Source: Flavobacterium sp. ov086 (GTDB lineage Bacteria; Bacteroidota; Bacteroidia; Flavobacteriales; Flavobacteriaceae). Taken from it: 64,000 nt of DNA. Below the pieces are notes generated by a model. That model worked only from the letters and a program-made list of their open reading frames with translations. It had not been told where the DNA came from and did no database searches. The position numbers and the translations under genes are program-made. Shown here one piece after another: positions 17,361 through 24,929 of this stretch (within the stretch, counting starts at the first letter, position 1; each line of letters begins with the position of its first letter). Location of the stretch: contig NZ_FZNL01000023.1 in assembly GCF_900187965.1 (NCBI RefSeq), positions 47,921 through 111,920 of the forward strand, read 5' to 3'.

Positions 17361-17397
17361 AAAAAACTATCCAATAAAAATTTACTGAATAGTTTTT
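17361..17397 (-). terminator. Terminator after the cytochrome c lipoprotein gene
   Basis: On the minus strand AAAACTAT pairs with ATAGTTTT, followed by further T; 22 bases past the stop. Confidence 0.5.
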
Positions 17398-17419
17398 ACA
17401 AGTCTACAATAACAACTTC

Positions 17420-17731
17420 TTACAATTGAGAAGATATATAATTTGATATTGAAGCCATTTGAGTATCATCTAACTTCGCTTTCTTCTGCATTTTTACTAA
17501 AATTGGTTTCCAATCTTCCTGACTAAATTTCTTTGGGTCAAATAATTTATGGCATTTTGCGCAATTGTTTTCGTACATGCTTTTGCCAGCTGCCAATTCT
17601 GGCGTTAATTCTGTAGTTTTTACAGCCTCAGTTACAGCTGGAGTTGCCGGAGTAGCAGGAGCTGATTTTTTAGTACCACACGATACTACAAATAGAACTA
17701 CTGCTGCTAGGATTAAGATTTTTGTTTTCAT
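17420..17731 (-). CDS. Small c-type cytochrome lipoprotein
   Basis: 103 aa from the ATG at 17731; a longer frame to 17770 would run into the terminator of the upstream gene. The signal peptide ends in a lipobox LFVVSC (Cys18), so the protein is lipid-anchored. It is followed by an Ala/Pro/Thr linker and a single haem-binding motif, NCAKCHKLFDP. An axial Met may be the one in VKMQKKAKLDDTQM. This is a mono-haem electron carrier in the periplasm; the partner oxidase is not in the window. Transcription probably starts inside or just after the upstream terminator. Confidence 0.85.
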   Translation of the reverse strand: MKTKILILAAVVLFVVSCGTKKSAPATPATPAVTEAVKTTELTPELAAGKSMYENNCAKCHKLFDPKKFSQEDWKPILVKMQKKAKLDDTQMASISNYISSQL

Positions 17732-17757
17732 TACTTTACTTATTTTTAAGTAAATAT

Positions 17758-17790
17758 AAAAAAATCCCATATGCCGAAGCGTATGGGATT
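17758..17790 (-). terminator. Terminator after the cyclophilin-FKBP gene
   Basis: Minus strand AATCCCATACGC / GCATATGGGATT stem with TTCG-type loop and a T run. Confidence 0.75.
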
Positions 17791-17826
17791 GTTATTTAAA
17801 ATAATACTAAATTGTATCTAAAAGTC

Positions 17827-18759
17827 TTATTTTACGTCCATTAATTCAACGTCGAAAATCAAAGTTGCGTTTGGCGGAATAACTCCTCCTGCACCTGAAG
17901 CTCCATACCCTAAATCAGATGGAATTACAAAACGAGCTTTGTCTCCAACTTGCAATAAAGCAATACCTTCGTCCCATCCTTCAATAACCTGACCTTGACC
18001 TAATCTAAATTCGATTGGTTTTTTGCGTGGATAAGAAGAATCAAAAACTTTTCCGTTTTCAAGAGATCCTTCGTAATGTACAGAAACAGTTTTTCCAGCT
18101 TCCGCTTTTTTACCGTCTCCTTTTTGGATCATCTTGTAACGTAAACCGCTATCAGTTTTATCAAAACCAGCAGCTAATTGCTCCATTTTTGCTTCAGATT
18201 CTGCTTTTAAAGCTGCATCACGTTTAAGACGAGCACCTTTTAAAGCGATGAAAGCTTCAATAGCATTGAATTTTTCTGCTTCTTCACCTACTCTGATGAT
18301 TTCTACATTATCAAGAGAATCACCTTGAGCAACAGCATCAACGATATCCTGACCTTCGATTACGTGACCAAAAACAGTATGTTTTCCATCTAACCAAGAA
18401 GTTGGAACGTGAGTAATGTAAAATTGAGAACCGTTAGTTGCAGGACCAGAATTTGCCATTGCTAAAACTCCCGGACGATCGTGTTTTAAACTTGGGTGAA
18501 ACTCATCATCAAATTTATAACCTGGATCTCCAGTTCCTGTTCCTTTTGGACAACCACCCTGGATCATAAAATCAGGAATAACTCTATGGAATGTTAATCC
18601 GTCATAGAATTTTTGTCCTTGAGGTTTTACTTTATTTTCCATATTTCCTTCTGCAAGAGCCACAAAATTCCCTACGGTTCCTGGTGTTAAATCATGTGTA
18701 AGTTTTACTAAAATCGAACCTTTACTAGTGTTGAATTTAGCGTATATTCCGTTTTCCAT
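17827..18759 (-). CDS. Bifunctional peptidyl-prolyl isomerase, cyclophilin-FKBP fusion
   Basis: 310 aa, no signal peptide. Residues 1-160 are a cyclophilin domain (FHRVIPDFMIQGGCPKGTGTG, GVLAMANSGPATNGSQFYITH, WLDGKHTVFGHV). Residues about 195-310 are an FKBP domain (VSVHYEGSLENGKVFDSSY, GQVIEGWDEGI, YGASGAGGVIPPNATLIFDVEL). A charged helical linker (FIALKGARLKRDAALKAESEAKMEQLA) joins them. Catalytic residues of both domains appear intact (cyclophilin Arg in FHRV, FKBP Tyr/Phe/Asp set). Such dual immunophilins are known from Flavobacterium. The likely role is cytoplasmic protein folding. A TAAATTTG box lies about 24 bases upstream. Confidence 0.93.
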   Translation of the reverse strand: MENGIYAKFNTSKGSILVKLTHDLTPGTVGNFVALAEGNMENKVKPQGQKFYDGLTFHRVIPDFMIQGGCPKGTGTGDPGYKFDDEFHPSLKHDRPGVLAMANSGPATNGSQFYITHVPTSWLDGKHTVFGHVIEGQDIVDAVAQGDSLDNVEIIRVGEEAEKFNAIEAFIALKGARLKRDAALKAESEAKMEQLAAGFDKTDSGLRYKMIQKGDGKKAEAGKTVSVHYEGSLENGKVFDSSYPRKKPIEFRLGQGQVIEGWDEGIALLQVGDKARFVIPSDLGYGASGAGGVIPPNATLIFDVELMDVK

Positions 18760-18782
18760 TGTTATTATTTTTAATTTGATTG

Positions 18783-18790
18783 CAAATTTA
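18783..18790 (-). promoter_or_regulatory. -7 box for the cyclophilin-FKBP gene
   Basis: Minus strand TAAATTTG, 23 bases before the ATG, with a TTG about 16 bases further upstream. Confidence 0.5.
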
Positions 18791-18819
18791 CAAATTAATT
18801 TTATATCAATTTGTGCTTT

Positions 18820-19998
18820 CTATTTTTTATCCCGAGGCTTCGGGATTGATTTATAAGTAAGACCGTAAACTACAAATGACAATGCTGACAAACCAACACA
18901 TCCGATAGTTACAGCGTGCCATCCGCCCAGTTTCCATAATAATAATCCGTAAGCAGATCCGGCTGCAGTTCCTAAAAAGCTGAATGACATAAATACGGTA
19001 TTTAGTCTGTTTCTGGCTTCGGGAAGCAACGAATAAACTCGGGTTTGATTAGAGATGTGAACTCCCTGAATTCCTACGTCAATAAATACAATTCCGATTG
19101 CAATTCCGATGACACTTTCTATTGAAAAATAAAATATTATAAAACTAATTAATATCAATAAACAGCCATAACCAACGGCTACTCTTGAACCTCCTTTATC
19201 TCCTAATTTCCCAACCAAAGGCGCTGCTAAAGCTCCTGAAGCACCTACAATCCCAAACAAACCAATTGTTGCACTATTATAATTAAAAGGCTCTCCTGAA
19301 AGCAACAAAACCATAGTAACCCAGAAAGCTCCAAATTGTGCAAAACTAAACACGTTAATTATTGTAGCTTCACGTAAAATTGGTTGTGTTTTTATAAGCG
19401 TAAAAAGGGATTGAATCAACTGTCCATAAGTTCCTTGAAACTGAGGTTTGTTGACCGGAAATTTATTCTGAATCACAAAAAAGATCAACAAACAAACTCC
19501 TGCAGCGATATAAAACATAGATCTCCAGCCAAAAATCTGACCAATAAATCCGCTTAAAGTTCGTGATAATAAAATACCAACAAGTAAACCGCTCATAATG
19601 GTTCCAATAACTTTTCCTCGTTGTTCAGGGCTACTTAACGAAGCTGCCAAAGGTAAAATTAGTTGTGGAACGATTGAAGTAATTCCGATTAATAGAGAAG
19701 CAATTTGCAGCAGAAAAAAACTTTTTGCCGTTGCCGCTAAGATTAATGCTATTACGGAGGCAAAAGTTGTCATTAGAATTTGCTTTTTACGCTCGAGTTT
19801 GTCGCCTAATGGAACCATAAAAAACAGACCAATCGCATAACCAGCTTGCGTAAGATACGTTATTGTACCTGCGAAATCTTCTTGAATTTTAAATTCTTTG
19901 GCAATTAAAACAATTAAAGGTTGGCAGTAATACAGATTTGCAACTATAAGTCCAGTGCAAGCTGCCATAAATAAGACATTCGTTTTGGATAAATTCAT
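18820..19998 (-). CDS. MFS transporter (12-helix)
   Basis: 392 aa, 12 predicted helices. NVLFMAACTGLIVANLYYCQPLIVLIAKEF (helix 1) is the NLYYxQPLL signature of a putative sugar/drug antiporter subgroup. GDKLERKKQILMT between helices 2 and 3 is MFS motif A, and GKLGDKGGSRVAVGYG is its second-half equivalent. Substrate is unknown. The last codons (KSIPKPRDKK) are formed by a CCCGAGGCTTCGGG palindrome at 18829-18845, a repeat that occurs elsewhere in intergenic DNA, so the C-terminus is repeat-derived. The TATTTTTG box lies only four bases before the ATG, suggesting a leaderless or near-leaderless mRNA. Confidence 0.88.
   Translation of the reverse strand: MNLSKTNVLFMAACTGLIVANLYYCQPLIVLIAKEFKIQEDFAGTITYLTQAGYAIGLFFMVPLGDKLERKKQILMTTFASVIALILAATAKSFFLLQIASLLIGITSIVPQLILPLAASLSSPEQRGKVIGTIMSGLLVGILLSRTLSGFIGQIFGWRSMFYIAAGVCLLIFFVIQNKFPVNKPQFQGTYGQLIQSLFTLIKTQPILREATIINVFSFAQFGAFWVTMVLLLSGEPFNYNSATIGLFGIVGASGALAAPLVGKLGDKGGSRVAVGYGCLLILISFIIFYFSIESVIGIAIGIVFIDVGIQGVHISNQTRVYSLLPEARNRLNTVFMSFSFLGTAAGSAYGLLLWKLGGWHAVTIGCVGLSALSFVVYGLTYKSIPKPRDKK
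18827..18846. repeat. CCCGAGGCTTCGGG palindrome inside the MFS 3' end
   Basis: ATCCCGAGGCTTCGGGAT, a perfect short hairpin. The same core (TCCCGAGGCTTCGGGA) is at 34793-34809, and a half copy (AAGCTTCGGGAT) is near 8646. Confidence 0.7.
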
Positions 19999-20002
19999 TT
20001 TG

Positions 20003-20010
20003 CAAAAATA
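20003..20010 (-). promoter_or_regulatory. -7 box for the MFS gene, at the start codon
   Basis: Minus strand TATTTTTG with TTTTG 16 bases upstream. Only CAAA separates the box from the ATG, so the transcript would start at or very near the start codon. Confidence 0.5.
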
Positions 20011-20110
20011 CCAATCTAATCTTTATCAAAAGTTTAAAAAATCTATAAATTTTTCAAATTCGGAAACAAACTAGACATTTTTCTTAAGGATTATACTGAT
20101 TTTTAAAATC

Positions 20111-20461
20111 TTATAATGACATAAAATCTTCCCGAATTGGACTGAAAACATCCGTCAAAAGTCCGCTTTCTAAACAAACCACACCATGAATTGCATGAGG
20201 TGGAATATAAAAACTATCCCCTTCTTTTAGCGTTTGTGTAACACCCGAAATCGTAACGTCAAATTTTCCGCTGGAAATATAAGTTACCTGTGAGTGATAA
20301 TGTTCATGCAGAACGCCAATTCCACCTTTTTCAAAATAAACATTAACCAACATCACACGATCATCATACGCCATTATTTTGCGTTTGATTCCTTCTTCAA
20401 CAACTTCCCACTCCAGTTCATCTCCTTTTATAAATTCTTTGCTTGTCCCGAAACTTTTCAT
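20111..20461 (-). CDS. Cupin domain protein, KdgF-like
   Basis: 116 aa single-cupin fold. Motif 1 is GGIGVLHEHYHSQVTYISSGKFDVTISG (about 46-73), with two metal-binding His and Gln in the Glu position. Motif 2 is GDSFYIPPHAIHGVVCLESG with the third His. The arrangement resembles KdgF, which helps open uronate rings during pectin/alginate breakdown, but short cupins are hard to assign and no other uronate genes are nearby. It is about 50 bases downstream of the isomerase-like gene and probably in one operon with it. Confidence 0.75.
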   Translation of the reverse strand: MKSFGTSKEFIKGDELEWEVVEEGIKRKIMAYDDRVMLVNVYFEKGGIGVLHEHYHSQVTYISSGKFDVTISGVTQTLKEGDSFYIPPHAIHGVVCLESGLLTDVFSPIREDFMSL

Positions 20462-20511
20462 ATCTGTTTTTAATTGAATTTATATACTATTTTTAAAAAA
20501 CCAGCTTCTGC

Positions 20512-21384
20512 TTAAATCAAGTTTTTAGAAATAAAATCACAGCTGTTTTTAATAGATTCAAAAGGATTTGGATTATAATTATTCTCCTGTTCTACAAAAA
20601 AATGTTTCATTCCGGATAGTTTTACTTCCTTAAAAATACTCTTAAAATCTACAGAACCGGAGCCTATTTCTGTATTTAAAGCTGGATTTTTCTTATCCAT
20701 ATCCTTTACATGCCACATTTTAAAACGTCCCGGATTTGCCGTAAATAACTTAAGCGGATCATTTCCTGAGCGAACAACCCAGTATAAATCCAACTCAAAA
20801 TAAACCAGGTCTTTATCGGTTTCTTTTAATAGAATTTCATAGCCTGTGATTCCGTCATGCTTTTGAAATTCAAAATCATGATTGTGATAGGCCAGTTTTA
20901 AACCTGCATTTGTACAAGCTTTACCCGCTTGATTCAAACGGCTGGCAATTATTTTATAATCGGCGATATTTTTTCGAAAAGGTTCATTGATCCACGGAAT
21001 TGTTAAATACTCGCTATTCAAAACCTTTGCTGCTTCAATAGCCGGAAGTAATTCTGCCGTATTTCCGTCTTCTAAAAAGCTTCCTAAATTATAATGTCCA
21101 CTTACTGCTTTGAGTCCGTTTTGGTCTAGTATTTTCTTCAATTCGATTGGTGACAATCCCCAAAACTGATCTTTGATAGAAAACCCATACGTTTCGACAG
21201 TTGTAAATCCCGCTGCAGCAACTTTTTCTAAAGTCGATTTTATATCTTTAGGAAGTTCATCCCGTAAAGTGTATAACTGTAATCCAATTTCTTTTTTATT
21301 CATACTAAAGGCTAATGATGGAAGAGCCAAAACTGCGGTTGCAGCCAGACTGGTATTTATGATAAAGTTTCTTCTTGTAGTCAT
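20512..21384 (-). CDS. Secreted sugar phosphate isomerase/epimerase-like TIM-barrel protein
   Basis: 290 aa. N-terminal MTTRRNFIINTSLAATAVLALPSLAFS looks like a twin-arginine (Tat) export signal. The xylose-isomerase-like barrel follows: IGLQLYTLRDEL, GFTTVETYGF, LKAVSGHYN, LAYHNHDFEFQ with metal-ligand His, VYFELDLYWVVRSG, MWHVKDMDKKNP and a final FVEQENN with Glu. The exported form of this family is common in Bacteroidota next to sugar-oxidation genes; substrate is unknown. The minus-strand neighbour is the cupin. Confidence 0.85.
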   Translation of the reverse strand: MTTRRNFIINTSLAATAVLALPSLAFSMNKKEIGLQLYTLRDELPKDIKSTLEKVAAAGFTTVETYGFSIKDQFWGLSPIELKKILDQNGLKAVSGHYNLGSFLEDGNTAELLPAIEAAKVLNSEYLTIPWINEPFRKNIADYKIIASRLNQAGKACTNAGLKLAYHNHDFEFQKHDGITGYEILLKETDKDLVYFELDLYWVVRSGNDPLKLFTANPGRFKMWHVKDMDKKNPALNTEIGSGSVDFKSIFKEVKLSGMKHFFVEQENNYNPNPFESIKNSCDFISKNLI

Positions 21385-21439
21385 TTTTGCTTTGAAATTT
21401 GAGAATAGTAAAACTAATCTTTTAATTAAAACTTTTTCA

Positions 21440-21976
21440 TTACGGCACTAAAAATTGTCTTTCAAAACTATTTATAAAACTTAGAAGAGCAATTTCCGTT
21501 TCTTCATTAATGATTTTTCCTTCCTCATTAATTTTTCCACGAACGCCCTGTATCAGTAGTTTAGTAGAATCATCAAATTTAGCTTCCAGAGTTTTCATCA
21601 CCAATATCAGCTGTTCATGTCCCATTTCTCCCGAAGCCGAAGCAGTAATTAAACCTGTCTTTTTATTCGAGAAAATAGTCGTTGAAACGCACCATTCCAA
21701 AGCATTTTTTAAACTTCCGGGTAAACTGAAAACATATTCCGGAGTGCAAATTATGACTCCATCCGCAGAGGTAATTTTATTCCTGAAATCTTTGACTTCT
21801 TTGGGCAGATTTTCATTATCTAAATCTGGATTAAAATGTGGAATATCAGCCAAATCTTCAAAAATTTCAACCTCAAACTCAGGTTTTATCTTTTCTGAAA
21901 TGTATTTTAAGATTTTATAATTGCTTGAGTTTTTTCTTGTACTGCCAGTTATAGCAAGGATTTTTATTGTTTTCAT
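21440..21976 (-). CDS. NADPH-dependent FMN reductase family protein
   Basis: 178 aa flavodoxin-like fold. ILAITGSTRKNSSNYKILKYI (about 5-25) is the FMN phosphate-binding loop. ADGVIICTPEYVFSLPGSLKNALEW (about 73-97) is the signature of the NADPH-FMN reductase/azoreductase family, and GLITASASGEMGHEQL is the second flavin loop. Probably a cytoplasmic flavin or quinone reductase. Only three bases separate its start from the stop of the upstream archaemetzincin gene, so they form one transcript. Confidence 0.85.
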   Translation of the reverse strand: MKTIKILAITGSTRKNSSNYKILKYISEKIKPEFEVEIFEDLADIPHFNPDLDNENLPKEVKDFRNKITSADGVIICTPEYVFSLPGSLKNALEWCVSTTIFSNKKTGLITASASGEMGHEQLILVMKTLEAKFDDSTKLLIQGVRGKINEEGKIINEETEIALLSFINSFERQFLVP

Positions 21977-21979
21977 TTT

Positions 21980-22852
21980 TTATCGAATAGCGGCAATGTC
22001 AATATCTTTTTTCATTAATTCAAATCCGTCGTTTAAATTATTCTTTTTAAAGTATTTTTCTAAATCTAAAAGCCTTTTTTTATTGTCATATTTTATACAG
22101 GAATTCAATTTTCTTTGGCAGACAGAACATAATCTTATGGTACTTTTATCTGTTTCAGCCAAACTAATAGTTCCATTCATGACACAATCTGCAGTAATAC
22201 AATGGTGCAAACCAAACATATGTCCAATTTCATGAGAACTTGTTTTTAATAATCTGGATAAACATAAATTAAAATTTTCAGAAGTTAATTCCCCATCTTG
22301 AAACCTGTAAATAGAACTTACACCTACTTTATCCCGATAAGACGCCAAACCAAAAACATAATTCCATGACGGTTTTGGAAACAAATCTACTTCTGAAAGT
22401 CCCATCAAGGCAATTCCGTTCAAGGGTTTTTCTTTTTTTAAAATACTATCTAAAAGATATCCTGCTAAAAATTGTTCATTGCCTTCATTCCCAATTCTTC
22501 TAGCTGAAATTGGCACAATATCATTAGAAATAGGTTCTAATGTTTTTGTTTTTAACTGAAAGAAAACCTCTAAATATTCATTCATCAACTCAATTTGTTT
22601 CTTTTGCAAAACATTAAAGTTCCCAATTGGTCTTATATAAATGATATTTGAATCTTTTGTTGGAGTAATATGTTTGGAATCTTTATACTGTTCAAAACTC
22701 TGTCCGTTTTCTTTATGAGAAAACAACCATTCTCCATCAACGGGTGTAGATAATTTAACATCGTTATTTTTGATCGAATCAAAATACTGATCTTCTTTGT
22801 TTTTGCTACAGGAACAAAATATTATAAAAATAAGAATAGCTATTTTCTTCAT
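21980..22852 (-). CDS. Archaemetzincin-like zinc metalloprotease lipoprotein
   Basis: 290 aa from the ATG at 22852. A longer frame to 22951 only adds a lysine-rich stretch. The N-terminus MKKIAILIFIIFCSCSKN is a lipoprotein signal with cysteine after a short hydrophobic core. The zinc motif HEIGHMFGLHHC (about 207-218), then C-V-M four residues on and a CSVC pair about 17 residues later, is the archaemetzincin pattern, with a second structural zinc site formed by four cysteines. Substrates of bacterial members are unknown. A 16-bp perfect inverted repeat brackets the start codon (see the separate entry). It is co-transcribed with the FMN reductase. Confidence 0.85.
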   Translation of the reverse strand: MKKIAILIFIIFCSCSKNKEDQYFDSIKNNDVKLSTPVDGEWLFSHKENGQSFEQYKDSKHITPTKDSNIIYIRPIGNFNVLQKKQIELMNEYLEVFFQLKTKTLEPISNDIVPISARRIGNEGNEQFLAGYLLDSILKKEKPLNGIALMGLSEVDLFPKPSWNYVFGLASYRDKVGVSSIYRFQDGELTSENFNLCLSRLLKTSSHEIGHMFGLHHCITADCVMNGTISLAETDKSTIRLCSVCQRKLNSCIKYDNKKRLLDLEKYFKKNNLNDGFELMKKDIDIAAIR

Positions 22853-22897
22853 ATACTTTTTGTTAAATATATTCAAAAAACAGCTATTCTTATTTTT
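22826..22897 (-). promoter_or_regulatory. 16-bp perfect inverted repeat around the archaemetzincin start codon
   Basis: Arms are AAAAATAAGAATAGCT at 22826-22841 and its exact complement at 22882-22897, with a 40-base loop holding the ATG (22850-22852) and the leader just before it. In the mRNA the upstream untranslated arm would pair with codons 4-9. This could control translation initiation or mRNA stability. The AT-rich code for the hydrophobic signal may contribute, but 16 exact pairs are unlikely by chance. Confidence 0.6.
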
Positions 22898-22993
22898 CTT
22901 TTTGATTTTTTTTATCAATTTTTTTTTAAACTTTTTATTCAAATTATTCAAAAAAAATCAACACCGCAGTACAATTATCCCGTAGGGCAATAT

Positions 22994-23217
22994 CATTAAG
23001 TTAAGATATTTTAGATTCTGTTCCATCGGAACACCTCATCGGTAGAAAAAAATGTATCGTGATAAGCATCGTCCCATTGGGACGTTTGAGGAATTGTATA
23101 TGTAATCTGGATATGTTTTTCCAATTATTATTTATAAAATCAAACGTTCCTACGGAACGTGAAAAAACGTCGTGTTTAATGGGCTACTACCAACCAAATG
23201 TTCCGATGAAACAAAAA
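22994..23217. repeat. ~225-bp multi-palindrome repeat (GTTCC/CGTCCC/ACGTTCC), copy 1
   Basis: Contains three short perfect palindromes in fixed order, GTTCCATCGGAAC, CGTCCCATTGGGACG and ACGTTCCTACGGAACGT, then a degenerate ATGTTCCGATG. Copy 2 at 25490-25711 is highly similar over its entire length. The frames that run through it are not genes. The rest of 22986-23300 holds no gene. Confidence 0.85.
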
Positions 23218-23300
23218 GATATTATCCTTAACAAATTGTTCTATTGGATTTTTCCTTAATTTAATGACATTACCCTCTGGGACTACACCTGGTAAGATTT

Positions 23301-23765
23301 CTACTTCTTACTTGTATCTGCTTCAAAGTTATCAAAATATGTATAATCTTTGGCAATTAATCCGTTCTCGATTGTGAAAACGGTACAAATAGGCAGTTCT
23401 AATTTTGAATTATCCGGTGCAGTTCCTGTTGAAACAAATTCGACAATTATATTCTTTTCTCCCGATGGGTAAATCTGGATAATTTTATCATGTAAATCAG
23501 GGAAAATCTTATTTAACTCCGCATATTTATCTTCAGTTTGTTTGCGGGTTTGTTTTACAATTCCTTTTCCGAAAGAAGGGTCTTTAAAATCAGCAGTTTC
23601 TATATACATTTCCGACATCTTTTTCCAATCATGATTATTAAAATGATCAAAGTACTCTTTTACCACTTTTTCATTTTGAGTTGTATCCACAATTTTTGGT
23701 TGATTTTGGTTGTTACAGGAAATAAACATAAAAACTGCAATTGCGATTATTGTTAATTTTCTCAT
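23301..23765 (-). CDS. SnoaL/NTF2-like lipoprotein
   Basis: 154 aa. The signal peptide with lipobox MFISC (Cys17) predicts a lipid-anchored protein. The mature part KVVKEYFDHFNNHDWKKMSEMYIETADFKDPSFG and the later IVEFVSTGTAPDN / FTIENGLIAKDYTYFDN match the NTF2-like cone fold of the SnoaL/nuclear transport factor 2 group. These domains bind small ligands or act as isomerases; no specific function can be given. It is monocistronic, between the repeat block and trmD, and divergent from trmD. Confidence 0.8.
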   Translation of the reverse strand: MRKLTIIAIAVFMFISCNNQNQPKIVDTTQNEKVVKEYFDHFNNHDWKKMSEMYIETADFKDPSFGKGIVKQTRKQTEDKYAELNKIFPDLHDKIIQIYPSGEKNIIVEFVSTGTAPDNSKLELPICTVFTIENGLIAKDYTYFDNFEADTSKK

Positions 23766-23953
23766 CTTCTTTTGAGTTTAAATTATTCTAAAATGATTTA
23801 AATATAATAAAAATCAGTACAAGAATTCCAATAACCAAATTTTCATTACATTGATTTTAAATAAATTACAAGCCAAAACATTACATTTCTAACATTCTTA
23901 TAAAAGCAATTATTTCAATTTTAAAATCTTAAAATTCTCAAATATTAACTTTG

Positions 23954-23961
23954 TATCTTTG
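23954..23961 (+). promoter_or_regulatory. -7 box for trmD
   Basis: TATCTTTG, 26 bases upstream of the trmD ATG. Confidence 0.6.
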
Positions 23962-23987
23962 CCGCTTAGAACTATTGAAGAAAAAAA

Positions 23988-24668
23988 ATGCGAATTGACA
24001 TTATAACGATTTTGCCGGAATTATTAAAAAGTCCTTTTGAGGCTTCGATCATGAAACGTGCTATAGACAAAGGTCTGGTAGAAGTTCATTTTCATAATTT
24101 GCGTGATTATACTACGAACAAACAAAAAAGTGTCGACGATTATCCGTTTGGAGGTGGCGCCGGAATGGTTATGACTGTTCAGCCAATTGACGCTTGTATT
24201 ACGCATTTGAAAAGCGAACGTGAATATGACGAAATCATTTATATGTCGCCTGACGGAGAAACACTGAACCAAAAAATGGCAAACACAATGTCAATGTATG
24301 AAAACATAATCATTTTATGCGGACATTATAAAGGTGTAGATCAGCGTGTGCGTGATCATTTTATTACGAAAGAAATTTCGATTGGTGATTACGTTTTATC
24401 AGGAGGAGAATTAGGCGCTTTAGTTTTATCTGATGCTTTGATTAGGTTAATTCCTGGTGTTTTAAGTGATGAAACTTCGGCATTAACAGATAGTTTTCAG
24501 GACAATTTACTTTCAGGACCTATATATACAAGACCTGCAGACTACAAAGGATGGAAAGTTCCAGATGTTTTAACCAGTGGTCATTTTGCTAAAATTGACA
24601 AATGGCGCGAAGATATGGCGTATGAACATACGAAGAACAGACGTCCTGATTTATTGGAGGGACATTAA
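23988..24668 (+). CDS. trmD: tRNA (guanine-37-N1)-methyltransferase
   Basis: 226 aa, typical length. It methylates G37 of tRNAs reading CNN codons and prevents frameshifting. RIDIITILPELLKSPFEASIMKRA opens the SPOUT domain. DDYPFGGGAGMVM (about 50-62), ILCGHYKGVDQRVRDHF (about 107-123) and SIGDYVLSGGELGALVLSDALIRLIPG (about 128-154) form the trefoil-knot SAM site. The C-terminal domain contains YTRPADYKGWKVPDVLTSGHFAKIDKWRED. As in many bacteria it lies next to rplS, here separated by 261 bases that carry a repeat and a separate rplS promoter. Confidence 0.97.
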   Translation: MRIDIITILPELLKSPFEASIMKRAIDKGLVEVHFHNLRDYTTNKQKSVDDYPFGGGAGMVMTVQPIDACITHLKSEREYDEIIYMSPDGETLNQKMANTMSMYENIIILCGHYKGVDQRVRDHFITKEISIGDYVLSGGELGALVLSDALIRLIPGVLSDETSALTDSFQDNLLSGPIYTRPADYKGWKVPDVLTSGHFAKIDKWREDMAYEHTKNRRPDLLEGH

Positions 24669-24736
24669 AATTTGTTTCAGGTTTCTTTTGTTTCAAGTTC
24701 CAATTTTGCGCAATCCAACCTGAAACTTGAAACCTG

Positions 24737-24768
24737 ACCCGAGGCTGAAAACCGAACAGGCGAAGCAA
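24737..24768. repeat. Short element CCGAG-N-CGAACAGGCGAAG, copy 1
   Basis: Reads ACCCGAGGCTGAAAACCG, then AACAGGCGAAGCAAAC. Copies are at 55564-55592 (+) and 60465-60489 (-). It sits at the end of a larger inverted repeat of TTTCAGGTTTC / GAAACCTGA type (24675-24737). Confidence 0.65.
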
Positions 24769-24850
24769 ACAAAAAAACACCCTTAACCCTCAATTTATCA
24801 GCAACTTAAAATAATTCACAATTTACAATTTATAATTCATAATTATTTTC

Positions 24851-24858
24851 TACATTTG
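24851..24858 (+). promoter_or_regulatory. -7 box for rplS
   Basis: TACATTTG, a perfect TAnnTTTG, 71 bases upstream of the rplS start; it leaves a leader of about 65 bases. Confidence 0.6.
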
Positions 24859-24865
24859 CACCCGA

Positions 24866-24929
24866 ATTAGACTAACCTCTGGCGAGATCCGTGAATGTTG
24901 CTCTATAAAAACCATAATTATAAGATATC
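24866..24929 (+). promoter_or_regulatory. Candidate ribosomal-protein L19 leader
   Basis: The untranslated region between the rplS promoter and ATG includes CTCTGGCGAGATCC and TGTTGCTCT, which can form a GGCGA/TTGCT stem. Autoregulatory leaders for L19 are known in several bacterial groups. This one is suggested only by leader length and a small stem. Confidence 0.35.

Noticed and set aside
24861..24929. Possible tRNA in the rplS leader
   Set aside because: No cloverleaf, no T-loop consensus GTTCRA, no CCA-compatible acceptor stem. No tRNA was recognised anywhere else in the window.
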